Shown here: positions 49,290 through 60,400 of the stretch, piece by piece
Numbering within the stretch: the first letter of the stretch is position 1
Layout of the letters: each line of letters begins with the position of its first letter
NCBI GenBank assembly: GCA_018350325.1
Contig: JAEVLN010000009.1
Span: 2,664,459 to 2,728,458, forward strand
Reading direction: 5' to 3'
Source of the DNA: Globodera rostochiensis
Lineage: Eukaryota; Nematoda; Chromadorea; Rhabditida; Heteroderidae
Length of the DNA: 64,000 bases
Translations under genes and position numbers: made by a program
Notes under the pieces: model-generated
The model's input: the letters and a program-made list of their open reading frames with translations, nothing else
Database searches by the model: none
Told to the model about the DNA's origin: nothing

Positions 49290-50232
49290 AAGATGCATAT
49301 ACCGACCGAACTTTTTCGGAAACTACCGATGGTTTTCGGTACCGGTACTTTTTCGGTACTTTACCGAAAAGTACGGACCGAAAAAATCTGAGAACCGAAG
49401 GTACCGACCGAACAAAATTTGAGTACTCGAGTCAACTTTCTTTTTATTCTTTTTATTGAATGCTCTGTTTAGGAATTTCTCATTTTTTTTGAAGAAAGTT
49501 ACTAGCAAATTAATTTTCAAAAATTTTAACCGATCTAAGATTTACATAAAGAATTACTTTTTTCACCATTTATTTATCGAAATTTGACAAGTTTTCTTAA
49601 TAAAATTTTTTATTTTTTCCTCTTGACGACGGCTATCGGCATCGCCAATCCTACAAAAACCCCTAATAAAACGGCTAAAATTTTCATTTTCTCTAGTTTT
49701 CTGAACCTAAAATTAATTTTTTTTGGAAAAAATCTTAATTCAAGACTCGGAATCTGGATTTCAAAAATGTCCGGAAAATTTTGAAATCTTATTTGATTTT
49801 TTAACATTTTTTGGACTATTTTTCTTGACAAATTCCATCAAAATGCCAAATTTTTCGGTCGCCTATCGGCACCGCCGATCCCCCTTCAAACTGGTCCAAA
49901 AACTATTAAAATTTTACCACTAGACAGGAACAGGTCGAAGTACTAATTTTCTTGAACTGCAATCTCCCAAAACTCAATTATAAACATTTGATAAAGTCAA
50001 GATTTCCAAAATAAACGATTTTTTGTTGAAAAGTTAATTAAAAAAATGTTGGTACCGAAAACCGAAAAAGTACCGACAATTTTTTTCGGTACTTTTCGGT
50101 ACCGGTACTTTTTCGGTACTTTACCGAAAAGTACCGACCGAACCTTTTTGGACTTTTTCGGTACTTTTCGGTACCGGTACTTTTTCGGTACTTTACCGAA
50201 AAGTACCGACCGACCCTTCTGGCCGGTCTCTA
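49290..50232. mobile_element. composite miniature element with GGTACCGG words
   Basis: Right end GGCCGGTCTCTA is the inverted form of TAGAGACCGG, the same terminus as the element at 27793. Arms at 49297-49425 and 50046-50215 are inverted to each other and made of TTTCGGTACTTT/ACCGAAAAGTACCG words. The centre holds hairpin copies at 49626-49646 and 49858-49879. The left terminus is diverged and I found no matching duplication of CTGCCAGT. Confidence 0.6.
49858..49879. repeat. GC-rich hairpin motif, copy 5
   Basis: GTCGCCTATCGGCACCGCCGA-type copy followed by TCCCCC. A shorter relative is at 49626-49646. Confidence 0.7.
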
Positions 50233-50988
50233 CTGCCAGTGGCCATTTTAGGCCTATTTTAAGCTTCTGAGGCAGGGGGCTGGGGCCGATAGGCGCTAAT
50301 TGAATTTTTGGAGGGATTTATTAAGTCCAATATTACCAATTTACAAAGAAAAAATTAAACAATTTTTAATTATTTTTTTCGTCCACCATAGATGCTCACC
50401 GAAAGTGGTAAAAAAAAAATAAATATTCATTGAATTCGTCCAATCAAAAAATTGAAATGAAAAACTTATGAATTGTATCTATTGCAAAAAAATTGGGGAA
50501 ATTTTGGAATTGTTTACACAAAGCAAAGTTCAGAGGACGGTCAAAAAACAATTAACGCAGCCGGGATTCGTTCCGTTATTTGGATATCCGCGGATATACA
50601 TCGGATATATCTGGATAAGTTGGATTTTTCATATTCGTATCCGTTTGTAACCGTTCAAATTTTGAAATTCTGTATCCGTAGTTATCCATATCCGGATATA
50701 TCCGGGTATCCGGATCAGGGATCTTATTGGCAAACCCAAAAACGTGGAAAACGAGTTGAAAAACGTGGAAAAATTTATCAAAAACGTGGAAAAAACGTGG
50801 AAATTTTTTAAGCCGTTAATTTAATGTAAAATAGCTCGAACAATAATTAACTAGCATATTTATCACTACTTTTCACCATTTTGAGTAAATTTTGTTTAAA
50901 AAGGAAGTGGGAAGAACGGGTGTCCTTAAAATCGACCTTTGCCATTTTCCTTAATGGATTTCAAAAGATTCAAAATTTTAGAGATAAG
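50233..50988. other. element fragments, no gene
   Basis: At 50570-50720 the sequence is built of GGATATCC/ATATCCGG words, related to the fragment at 31641. From 50725 CAGGGATC opens a stretch of repeated AAAACGTGGAAA words to about 50811. Two ORFs of 60-112 codons here are by-products of these words. Confidence 0.55.
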
Positions 50989-51535
50989 TAGGGCCCGGAT
51001 TTTTATGTTATAACATATTTTTTTCGTGGATTCGTTACCATGAGGGAAGCCCAAAAATAGTATTTGTTTTGAAAAATTTTTGAATTAGGGCTACTTTTTA
51101 GCACATATTAAAACATATTTTGGGGGTATTTTTTAGCACATATTTACTAACATATTTTAAGCTTTTTCAGAATTTTAGCACATACTTCGCCATTTTTCAA
51201 AAATTCATTAACAAAAATGCAATAAAATTGACTTTTTCACAACTAAAAATTTTGCCACCAAAAAGTGAAAATTTTTAAAATTCCATATTTTTAAAAAAAA
51301 ATTTTTCTGAAACCTTTAATTTGCATATAAAAATTTTTATTTTTATTTTTACTTCAATTAGGACCATTTCTTTGAAAATTTTCTGCATAAACTGACTAGA
51401 TTTTGTCCATTTTTGGCACAAATTTTAGCACATATTTTGGCATTTTTTTGGGATTTTTAGCACATATTTTGGCATTTTTTAGCACATAAAAACATACATA
51501 TTTTGGGTTTTTTAGCACCTATAAATCCGGGCCCT
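50989..51535. mobile_element. hAT-like miniature element, TAGGGCCCGG ends
   Basis: Starts TAGGGCCCGGATTTTTA and ends with inverted TATAAATCCGGGCCCTA. The interior repeats TTTTTAGCACATATT words. Flanks GAGATAAG and GAATAAG are similar but not identical, so a target-site duplication is likely yet decayed. No transposase. Confidence 0.7.
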
Positions 51536-51716
51536 AGAATAAGTTATTTTGGATTTTAATAAATTATTAAATTTATTAAATATTATTTGGTGGGGGCGGG
51601 GTACTGTAGCTCCCGGTTTGCCCACAGTACCGGACACATTTTAGCGGACACGACGATTGGTGAGAGCAATTGAGATAATAAATTATTCGAATTTGTTTTT
51701 TTTATTTATTTTATAA

Positions 51717-51879
51717 TTAATTCAGTTGTTTTTCCCACAGTTTAATGGGCATCGCGATTGATGAGAGCAAAATGATGAGATGAATCATGATTAGTGGCAA
51801 AAATTCGTTTTGGCCTTCACTTCCAATAATATCACCACAACATTCGTTTTGATCACACCAGTAATTCAAAAATTCATTG
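51717..51879 (-). pseudogene. orphan terminal exon D (Cys + hydrophobic tail)
   Basis: After an acceptor TTTACAAAG the minus strand encodes 54 codons: YWCDQNECCGD, then a hydrophobic segment LPLIMIHLIILLSSIAMPI and a short end to TAA. This resembles a GPI-anchor or membrane tail like that of gene B. No upstream exons were found; the sequence beyond it belongs to the oppositely oriented phospholipase gene, whose ATG is only 53 bases away. A degenerate copy lies at 53405-53610. Probably a relic, or the end of a gene whose 5' part lies elsewhere. Confidence 0.45.
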
Positions 51880-51932
51880 CTTTGTAAAGTGAAATAATAT
51901 AATTTAATTTGACGAAGAAAAAAAAAGTTTAA

Positions 51933-53191
51933 ATGTTCGTCAAAAATTTGCTGAATTTTCTGGTGCTGCTGATGCTCAACCTGCACATCGCTCGAGGAGG
52001 ATTTTTGGATATTATTACGACGACCCCCACAAAAATTGTAAGAGACCAATCACATTTAAAACAATTCCCTTCCCATCTCATCATACAAATGTGAAACTTC
52101 CAATGTGCAGATGTATGGCGTGCTTACTGGGAATTATGGCAAAATGCTGCACACATACGTTGAAACAGTTGAAAAACCGGTTACTTACATGGTCGCGACA
52201 ACCGGTGTACTGGTCGGTACACTGAAGCCCCGTACCAAGCTAGTGATGGATGTTGAGGAGTTTCGGAAGCATCCGCACGCGGCATTCTTTGCATGTGGCC
52301 CAGACAACAATCAGTTCGCAAAAGTAGTACCCCATATATTTCTTTCTCCAAAAACTTTAACCATTTTTTTAAGCATTTGGCTGAATTTGCGGTTGTGGTG
52401 ACAGAGGGCTGTCTGCCAAAGATAGGCATTGACTGGGTTTTCCCAAAAGTCCCGGTCCCGGGTTTTCCCAACTCCCGGTCCTGTCCTACCCTACTTTAAA
52501 CTCAAAAACAATTAAGACGCAATGCACGCATGTTGCCTTGAGCATGATGCGTAAGAGAAAATGTGGGCTTTTCACAAAAGTCATTTTGATTTGTTTCAGC
52601 TGCTATACTCGTTTGGGCGTGTCGCAGGATGAGTGCGACAAACCATTTTGTAATTGTATGAAGGTGCTCTTTTTCATATTTTTGTTTTATCATAATAATT
52701 TATTTGAATTAAATTATTTTAAAGGTTGCTACCAATGGTACTGGATGTGCCGCGATGGGCGATTCGTTTTGTTTTTTGGTCATTGACTACGGCGAAGACT
52801 CTTACAAGGAAGCACAGGAGGTCGTCGTATTCCAAATTCAATTTAATTAATTAATAATTGATTAATTATGTTTAACATTAGCGGTGTTCAAACCCAGGTT
52901 AAAAACAACTGCTCCCAGGTGTCGTTTTTCGCTTGTTTATTGTCAACGGTTTATCGAGGCCCGTATACCCCCAATAAATCCTGGAAATCGCTTTTGGTTA
53001 GCCGCTTTATCGTTTTGCGTAATGAAATTGCCGACGGCATTCTACGAGCTCAAAAACGCTTGAAGGAACTCACATTTTTAAAATCAAAAATGTATCGACA
53101 TAGAAAAAAGAGGGCGGAAATGATGCCAAAGACGGGCCCGGATCCGGGGATTTTGCCGAGGTGGAATAAGCTGCAGCATGCTTTAACCTGA
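51933..53191 (+). CDS. secreted phospholipase A2-like protein
   Basis: Six exons: 51933-52037, 52111-52323, 52517-52550, 52600-52663, 52725-52820 and 52898-53191. Exon 1 is a signal peptide (NFLVLLMLNLHIARG). Exon 2 ends with FFACGPDNNQFAK. Exons 3-4 give ACCLEHDACY, the CCxxHDxCY catalytic signature of secreted phospholipase A2 with its His-Asp pair, then DECDKPFCNCMK; exon 5 gives GDSFCFLVIDYGEDSY. These match the secreted PLA2-like family of nematodes, which hydrolyses the sn-2 ester of phospholipids. The last exon adds a basic C-terminal tail beyond the domain. All junctions fit in phase except exon 2 to 3, which is one base short. One more A in the run at 52320-52323 would repair it, so this is an assembly indel, a missed micro-exon or a real lesion. 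The intron there contains element debris. Confidence 0.72.
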
Positions 53192-53404
53192 ATAATCACA
53201 AAAATGTTATTTTTAAACTTCCAGCTCCATAAACATTAATAATATAACCGCTTATTAAACTCCAATTTTCTAAGTGTTCTTCATTAATAAATGTATTTAG
53301 CAAACAAAAGCCAAACTGTAGGCGGCAACTACCGCGACAACGGCAGCTGGTAATTTGGAAACTTGTGGGGCCTGGAGGAGCCCCCATGAGATGAATCATT
53401 TTAT

Positions 53405-53610
53405 TCGATAATTTGTTTTTTTAATTTATTTTATATTACATCGTTCGTTTTTTCATACAGTTTGACGGACATTGCGATTGATGAGAGCAAAATAAGGAGA
53501 CGAATCATGATTAGTGGCAAAATTCGTTTTGGAATTCATTTCCAATAATTCGTTTTGATCACAATGTAATTCTAATTCATCGTTCAATAAAGTGAAATTA
53601 ATTTAATATA
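53405..53610 (-). pseudogene. degenerate copy of terminal exon D
   Basis: Aligns with 51717-51879, including CGATTGATGAGAGCAAAAT and CATGATTAGTGGCAAA on the plus strand, but small deletions break the frame (CDQNE is kept, the hydrophobic tail is not). It lies in the same orientation as D on the other side of the phospholipase gene. On the minus strand the upstream sequence ends TTCACAGCT before a GTAAGT donor, directly after the 26-bp array. Confidence 0.5.
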
Positions 53611-53649
53611 ATTTAAATTGACGAAAAAAAGTTACTTACAGCTGTGAAA

Positions 53650-55912
53650 GACCGGAATCCGAATCCGGAGAATCTGACCGGAATCCGAATCCGGAAAATC
53701 TGAACGGAATCCAAATCCGGAGAATCTGACCGGAATCCGAATCCGGAAAATCTGAACGGAATCCAAATCCGGAGAATCTGACCGGAATCCAAATCCGGAG
53801 AATCTGACCGGAATCCGAATCCGGAAAATCTTAACGGAATTCGAATCCGGAAAATCTGACCGGAATCCAAATCCGGAAAATCTGAACGGAATCCATATCC
53901 GGAGAATCTGACCGGAATCCGAATCCGGAAAATCTGAACGGAATCCATATCCGGAGAATCTGACCGGAATCCAAACCCGGAGAATCTGACCGGAATCCGA
54001 ATCCGGAAAATCTGAACGGAATTCGAATCCGGAAAATCTGAACGGAATCCGTATCCGGAAAAACTGACCGGAATCAAAATCCGGAGAATCTGACTGGAAT
54101 CAGAATCCGGAAAATCTGACCGGAATCCAAATCCGGAAAATCTGAATGGAATCCATATCCGGAGAATCTGACCGGAATCCGAACCCGGAGAATCTGACCG
54201 GAATCCGAATCCGGAAAATCTGAACGGAATCCATATCCGGAGAATCTGACCGGAATCCAAATCCGGAGAATCTGACCGGAATCCGAATCCGGAAAATCTG
54301 ACCGGAATCCAAATCCGGAAAATCTGAACGGAATCCATATCCGGAGAATCTGACCGGAATCCGAATCCGGAAAATCTGAACGGAATCCATATCCGGAGAA
54401 TCTGACCGGAATCCGAATCCGGAGAATCTGACCGGAATCCAAACCCGGAGAATCTGACCGGAATCCGAATCCGGAAAATCTGAACGGAATTCGAATCCGG
54501 AAAATCTGAACGAAATCCGTATCCGGAAAAACTGAGCGGAATCAAAATCCGGAAAATCTGAACGGAATCCGAATCCGGAAAATCTGAACGGAATTCGCAT
54601 CCGGAAAATCTGAACGGAATCCGTATCCGGAAAATCTGAACGGAATCCATATCCGGAGAATCTGACCGGAATCCGAATCCGGAAAATCTGAACGGAATTC
54701 GCATCCGGAAAATCTGACCGGAATTCGCATCCGGAAAATCTGACCGGAATCCAAATCCGGAAAATCTGAACGGAATCCGAATCCGGAAAATCTGAACGGA
54801 ATTCGAATCCGGAAAATCTAAAAGGAATCCGAATCCGGAAAATCTGAACGGAATCAAAATCTGGAAAATCTGAACGGAATCCGAATCCGGAAAATCTGAA
54901 CGGAATTCGCATCCGGAAAATCAGAACGGAATCCAAATCCGGAAAATCTGAACGGAATCCGAATCCGGAAAATCTGAACGGAATTCGAATCCGGAAAATC
55001 TAAAAGGAATCCGAATCCGGAAAATCTGAACGGAATCCGAATCCGGAAAATCTGAACGGAATCCGAATCCGGAAAATCTGAACGGAATTCGCATCCGGAA
55101 AATCTGAACGGAATCCAAATCCGGAAAATCTGAACGGAGTCCATATCTGGAATCCATATCCGGAGAATCTGACCGGAATCCAAATCCGGAGAATCTGACC
55201 GGAATCCGAATCCGGAAAATCTGAACGGAATTCGAATCCGGAAAATCTGAAAGGAATCCGTATCCGGAAAATCTGACCGGAATCAAAATCCGGAAAATCT
55301 GAACGGAATCCGAATCCGGAAAATCTGAACGGAATTCGCATACGGAAAATCTGAACGGAATCCGAATCCGGAAAATCTGAACGGAATCCAAATCCGGAAA
55401 ATCTGAACGGAGTCCATATCTGGAATCCATATCCGGAGAATCTGACCGGAATCCAAATCCGGAGAATCTGACCGGAATCCGAATCCGGAAAATCTGAACG
55501 GAATTCGAATCCGGAAAATCTGAAAGGAATCCGTATCCGGAAAATCTGACCGGAATCAAAATCCGGAAAATCTGAACGGAATCCGAATCCGGAAAATCTG
55601 AACGGAATTCGCATCCGGAAAATCTGAACGGATCCGAATCCGGAAAATCTGAACGGAATTCGAATCCGGAAAATCTCCGAATCCAGAAAATCTGAACGGA
55701 ATCCGTATCCGGAATATCTGACCGGAATCAAAATCCGGAAAATCTGAACGGAATCCGAATCCGGAAAATCCGAACGGAATTCGAATCCGGAAATCTGAAC
55801 TGAATTCGCATCCGGAAAATCTGAACGCAATACGTATCCGGAAAATCTGAACGGAATCTAAATCCGGAAAATCCAAACGGAATCCGAATCCGGAAAATCT
55901 GAACGGAATCCA
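53650..55912. repeat. 26-bp minisatellite, about 2.3 kb
   Basis: Units of 26 bases (GGAATCCGAATCCGGAAAATCTGAAC with variants at a few positions), roughly 85-90 by length. As 26 is not a multiple of three, three units are read in three successive frames, producing a 26-residue peptide period. All three minus frames are open for long distances (up to 414 codons). These ORFs are a property of the repeat. The array ends at a possible donor beside the D copy, so part of it may be transcribed. Confidence 0.92.
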
Positions 55913-55990
55913 AAATTTACCAAATTGTGTAAAGTCATAAACTGAGTATTTGTAGGTGTTCTGGGATATTGTAAAAAATGTCTTGAGAAT

Positions 55991-56378
55991 CAGGGCTGTG
56001 TCGAAAGTAAAAAAAAAGTCGAAATCGAAAATCGAAACTGAAAAGTTCGAAATCGAAAATCGAAAATCGAAAGGAAAAAAACGTCGAAAATCGAAATTCG
56101 AAAATCGAAAATCGAAACAAAATCGAAAATTTTTTTTATGTGATTAGAAAAAATTTTTTTAAAATAATTTATTTAATAAATATTTTTTGAAATTTCACTT
56201 GTTCATTTTTAAATTTTTGAAGGATGCATTTTTTATTTCAGAGGCCTTCATTGGACCTCCGACTTTCGAAATTATTTTCGAAAAACAGCCCATTTTTGTC
56301 GAAATCGAAAATCGAAAGGAAAAAAACGTCGAAAATCGAAATTCGAAAATCGAAAATCGAAATTTCGACACAGCCCTG
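55991..56378. mobile_element. hAT-like miniature element with TSD TTGAGAAT
   Basis: Begins CAGGGCTGTGTCGAAA and ends TTTCGACACAGCCCTG, flanked by perfect 8-bp TTGAGAAT at 55983-55990 and 56379-56386. Both arms consist of ATCGAAA words (for example AAATCGAAAATCGAAA). No coding capacity. Confidence 0.92.
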
Positions 56379-56394
56379 TTGAGAATCGGTAATT

Positions 56395-56575
56395 GGTGTA
56401 AATTCCATCACCTCAGCCTCAGGATCCATAACATAACAACGAGAAAGTCTTCTAATTTGTAAGCATCTCGGCAAATTTTCACTGGCTCTTTTCGTAAATT
56501 CACTGATTTTCCATAAAAATTTTACAGAAGAAATCTTTGGACGGACGACTCCCAGTAAAACCCGTGTCCTTTTGA
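56395..56575 (-). repeat. dispersed coding-like fragment, copy 2
   Basis: Matches 34186-34345, beginning with CCTCAGGATCCATAACATAA. Frame has drifted relative to that copy. Confidence 0.5.
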
Positions 56576-57010
56576 CCCCGGACCTGATAACCACCGATCG
56601 AGAATTCGATCGAGAATCTCGAACGGTCATCCTTTCGGCCTTTGCTTCAAAGCTTCAGACCCTCAGACAGCAGCAGTGTTGTGAATTCTCTTCACTGCAC
56701 ATCAAAAGACGAGTAAACCCCGATCAATGTCCATAAATCCCGGGTTTAGCATTAACCCGAAGACGACTACACGGTCCCTAATATTTATGATTGCCAGAAT
56801 GTTAATTAATTCGAGGGGCTTAAAAAAATTTTTGGCTCAAATGCAAAACGATATCGGATGTAGTATAGTTCATCACCCACTCCAAAACGGCATAAATTAT
56901 ACCTATACCAATGCTTCGTCTCGTGAACTGAGTAAGAATCTACAGAATTTGTGGAAAATAAAAAGTCGTTTTTTCCCGACAGAAAACGAGACTCTCGAGC
57001 CAATCCCGAC

Positions 57011-57154
57011 CAGGGCTGGGCGAAACTTCGGCTTCGAACTTCGCAAAACATCGGGTATTTTGAGCTTCGAACTTCGAGCTTCGTGCTTCGAAAAAATTGA
57101 GCTTTGTCTCGAGCTTCGGCTTCGGGAAAGTGCGCCGAGCTTCGCCCAGCCCTG
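57011..57154. mobile_element. hAT-like miniature element with TSD ATCCCGAC
   Basis: 144 bases, CAGGGCTGGGCGAA to TTCGCCCAGCCCTG, flanked by ATCCCGAC at 57003-57010 and 57155-57162. Arms repeat GAGCTTCGAACTTCG-type words. The duplication is perfect, so insertion is fairly recent. Confidence 0.93.
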
Positions 57155-57441
57155 ATCCCGACTCTTTGTATAGCCTTAGTCACATTCTTGTGTAACTGAA
57201 TAATGAAAAGAAATCAAATTTTAAGAGGAAAATAAATTGTATTGATTTTGTTCCATCATTATTCTGCCCACCCCCACCAGCAGCAGGGCATCAAATCTTC
57301 ACAATTTGCCTCCTCCTCTCTATTAATTACTTTTACTACACTTCATTCAATATTCTAAAATTCGCTAATATCTCATTTAGTGGATTTTTTCTTAAATTTT
57401 CAATAATTTGTGTTTTGATTTGCTAATTAATATTTGTTAAG

Positions 57442-60400
57442 ATGAGTCCAACCATTTTTTTTGCGATTTTATTCTTAACATTGGCAACTTCAAATGCATT
57501 TCCTGGCCAAAGTTTCATGAAATGTGCGTTTGGGCAGATCGAGGTTTTCAGAGCCTGAATAATCGGCTTTAGGACAGGCTGAACCGCTTCCGGTCTGAAC
57601 CCCCCCCCCCCCCCCCGCCCGAATCCCCTTACAGCCAAAACTTCCCGAATCCCCTCAACGTTTTAGGCTAAGCCTAAGCTTGGCTAAGCTAAGCTTAGGC
57701 TTAGGCCTAAGCCTATCAAACACCAACCAAGCCAGGGTGGCTTAGGCCTAAGCTAGGCTTAATCTTAGCTTCAGTACGCGACTGAATCAGCCATCGTGGA
57801 GGGATTCAAACCGGTAGCCGGCTGAACGGATTTTGTGGTTCGAGGGTCGAAACTGAATTAAGTCATAGTTAAAAGGCACAAAATGATGGATTATCTATCT
57901 ATCTAGTAGGATAGAGGGATCGGGATCCCAGTCGGGATCGGGAGGTATATCCCTATTTTGAAATCCCTCCCCCGTCCATTTCAGTGCCGTCACTTCAGTT
58001 CCAGCAACTTTTGAAAAGTCTATAACTTTTTTTAAACTCAACTAAATCAAAAAACAAGATGCCATTCAAAAGCTCAAAGGAGAAAAAAGGCCAAGCGATT
58101 CAATTCGTTTTTAAAAAGTTTAATCAGAAAAAGCACCCAAAAATTGGGGTGGGTTTTCGATAGTTTTATTGAAATAACTTTTTAACGAATTCTCTAATTG
58201 TTTAGCTTTAGTTTAACAATAGCTTTTAACGCTTTGAGCTTTTGAATTGCATTGCTTGATTCGGTTGAGTTTAAAAAAAAGTAGTTGGTACTGAAGTGAA
58301 CGGCACTGAAATTGTACCCACTTGGCATTGCTCCCAAAATAATGTTTCTAGACCAAAGTTTCCCCTTTTTAATGTGCTTAGGTATTTGGGGTTTTAACGC
58401 CATTTTTTGTGTGCATATTCAAAAGTTTCTTTAAATAAATAATTCAGCCCTCTTGCTCTACTGCTGGCGAGTTTTGCTTCAAGCGGAGCCCCTACGGCGG
58501 TGCCCAAAACATTTTATTGGACGAATTTTATGTGTCATATTTTACCGCAGAAACTGAGCAAATTCGTCAGACTTTCATGTCAAAAATAGCAATTTACACG
58601 CACATTTATATGCTCCGCTGGAAATTGGACCAAAATAAAGAACAATTGCAGCAAAAAGTTTTGGAGAAAGAAAATAAATATATTTCATTCTATCAGCAAC
58701 ACAGTGACAATTTGTCGAAGTAAAATCGAATTAAAGATAAATTCTTTTATAATTTAATATTCAAGCTTAAGTATAAATATTAATAAATTCTTTTAAATTT
58801 AATATTCAAGTTTAAGTAGTATTTTTTACATTTAAGGATCAAATAATAAATATTTTATAATTTAATATTCAAATTTAATGATAAAAATAAAAAAATTTCA
58901 ATTATTATATTCATTTTAGGATCTTGACTCTGTTTGCAGAGATGGCATTATATGACGATGCATTGTGCTTTTTGTTGCGCGTTAGATTCGAAATTTTAAA
59001 ATTATTAAAATGCGAAAATAAATTTTACAACGAAATTTTTCAAAACAATTGTTTAAATGAAGCAAAGCAAATCATCAGTGAAAATTTAGATCAAATAAAG
59101 GAATGGATGCTGAGCGATTTGCTGAACTTTATTGACCAGCGGCACAAATTGCTAAAATATTTTGAGTAAATTATCCATCAATTAATGAGAAAAAACACCA
59201 AATTAAATTTACCACTACAATAATTAGTACATATGTCGGTGTATTATTTGAATTTTAGTAAAATTCAAATAATAATAATATTTGAATTGAAAATATTCAA
59301 ATAATACGTGGAGTTAAAAGTAGTAAAATTTTAATATCTTCGCAAAATTGAATTTTAGTAAAAATTCAAAATTACTAGTAAAATTCGAATTTACTAAAAT
59401 TCAATTTTGTAAAGGCAAACCTTATATTATTGGAAAGCTCTAAATGAGTAGAAGCTGTTTGTAAAACTAAACTAAGCAGTAAATCAAAGTTTAAAAAAGT
59501 TATGATCAAAACCCACGGCCCGATTTTTGGCAATTTTACATTATAGTTTTTTGCAACTTCTCAAACCACTTGGACTTTGCTGTAATGCTTTTTCTACTTA
59601 TTTAAAGCTTTCCAATGGTATAAGGTTTGACTGATTTATTGCAGTATGAATGAAGTTATGTTGTCTAAAATTACTTCATAAAATAATTTTTTAAATTTCA
59701 AAAATTTAGAATGATTTCGAAAAGCAATATTCGAGCAGTAAACAAATTACGGGAGTTGTTCATAATGCTGGTCGGAGGTTCGAGGGTGGCCTTGCTTTGC
59801 AATATTAAAGAATTGTCCTTTATTTGTGAGAAATAATTAAATTAAAATGCATAGGACAGATTTAAATGGATAATAACATAAAAGCTTTCATAAATACAAA
59901 TTTGTTTTTTCATTCAACTCTCCTCCCTCTGCTTTATAAATTTTATTGGGGATTTTTATAATTTTTGTCAACACCAAAATTTAAAAAAAAAAACAATTTT
60001 TCTAAAATAAATTTCAGGTGCTGCCCCATTCACTCCATATGCATTGATGTATAGTGACTATTTCCAAAACAAAAAAAGCGAAATCGGCAAATGGAGAAGC
60101 AAAATGGTGCTGGAATTTAGTCTCTACAATAAATGGGGAACAAATTTCTTTAAAAAACAATATGTTAAAATACGCAGTGAAGCGGGTAAATAATTTAGTA
60201 AAATTAACGAACATTGGTCTCAATTTTTTTAAATAATGATTTTATACAATTCTAAATGATAAATCTGAGAACATATTCGTGATCAGCGACCTCGATAACC
60301 CACGAGGACTTCCCAAAATTGCATAAAAATCTTTAATTTAAAAAAACAAGACCACAATGTTCATTAATTTTACCTGTATTTGAACAGTTCCTTCTTTTTA

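Noticed and set aside
53196..53399. Minus-strand Cys-rich ORF after the phospholipase gene (SCRCRGSCRLQFGF)
   Set aside because: No signal peptide, no acceptor in phase, and several plus frames of the same GC-rich patch are also open.
53613..54857. 414-codon minus-strand ORF (SGFGFRSDFPDSDS-type peptide)
   Set aside because: It is the three-frame reading of the 26-bp array; equally long ORFs exist in the other minus frames, so openness is a repeat property and not evidence of a gene.
53650..55912. CRISPR-like repeat array
   Set aside because: Units are contiguous with no spacers, and the DNA is eukaryotic.
56727..57183. 142- and 125-codon ORFs on both strands
   Set aside because: Both run through the 144-bp hAT-like element at 57011-57154, and neither has splice or signal support.
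57836..57850. GGTTCGAGGGTCGAAAC, tRNA T-arm-like
   Set aside because: No acceptor, D or anticodon arm can be formed around it; it is intronic element debris.
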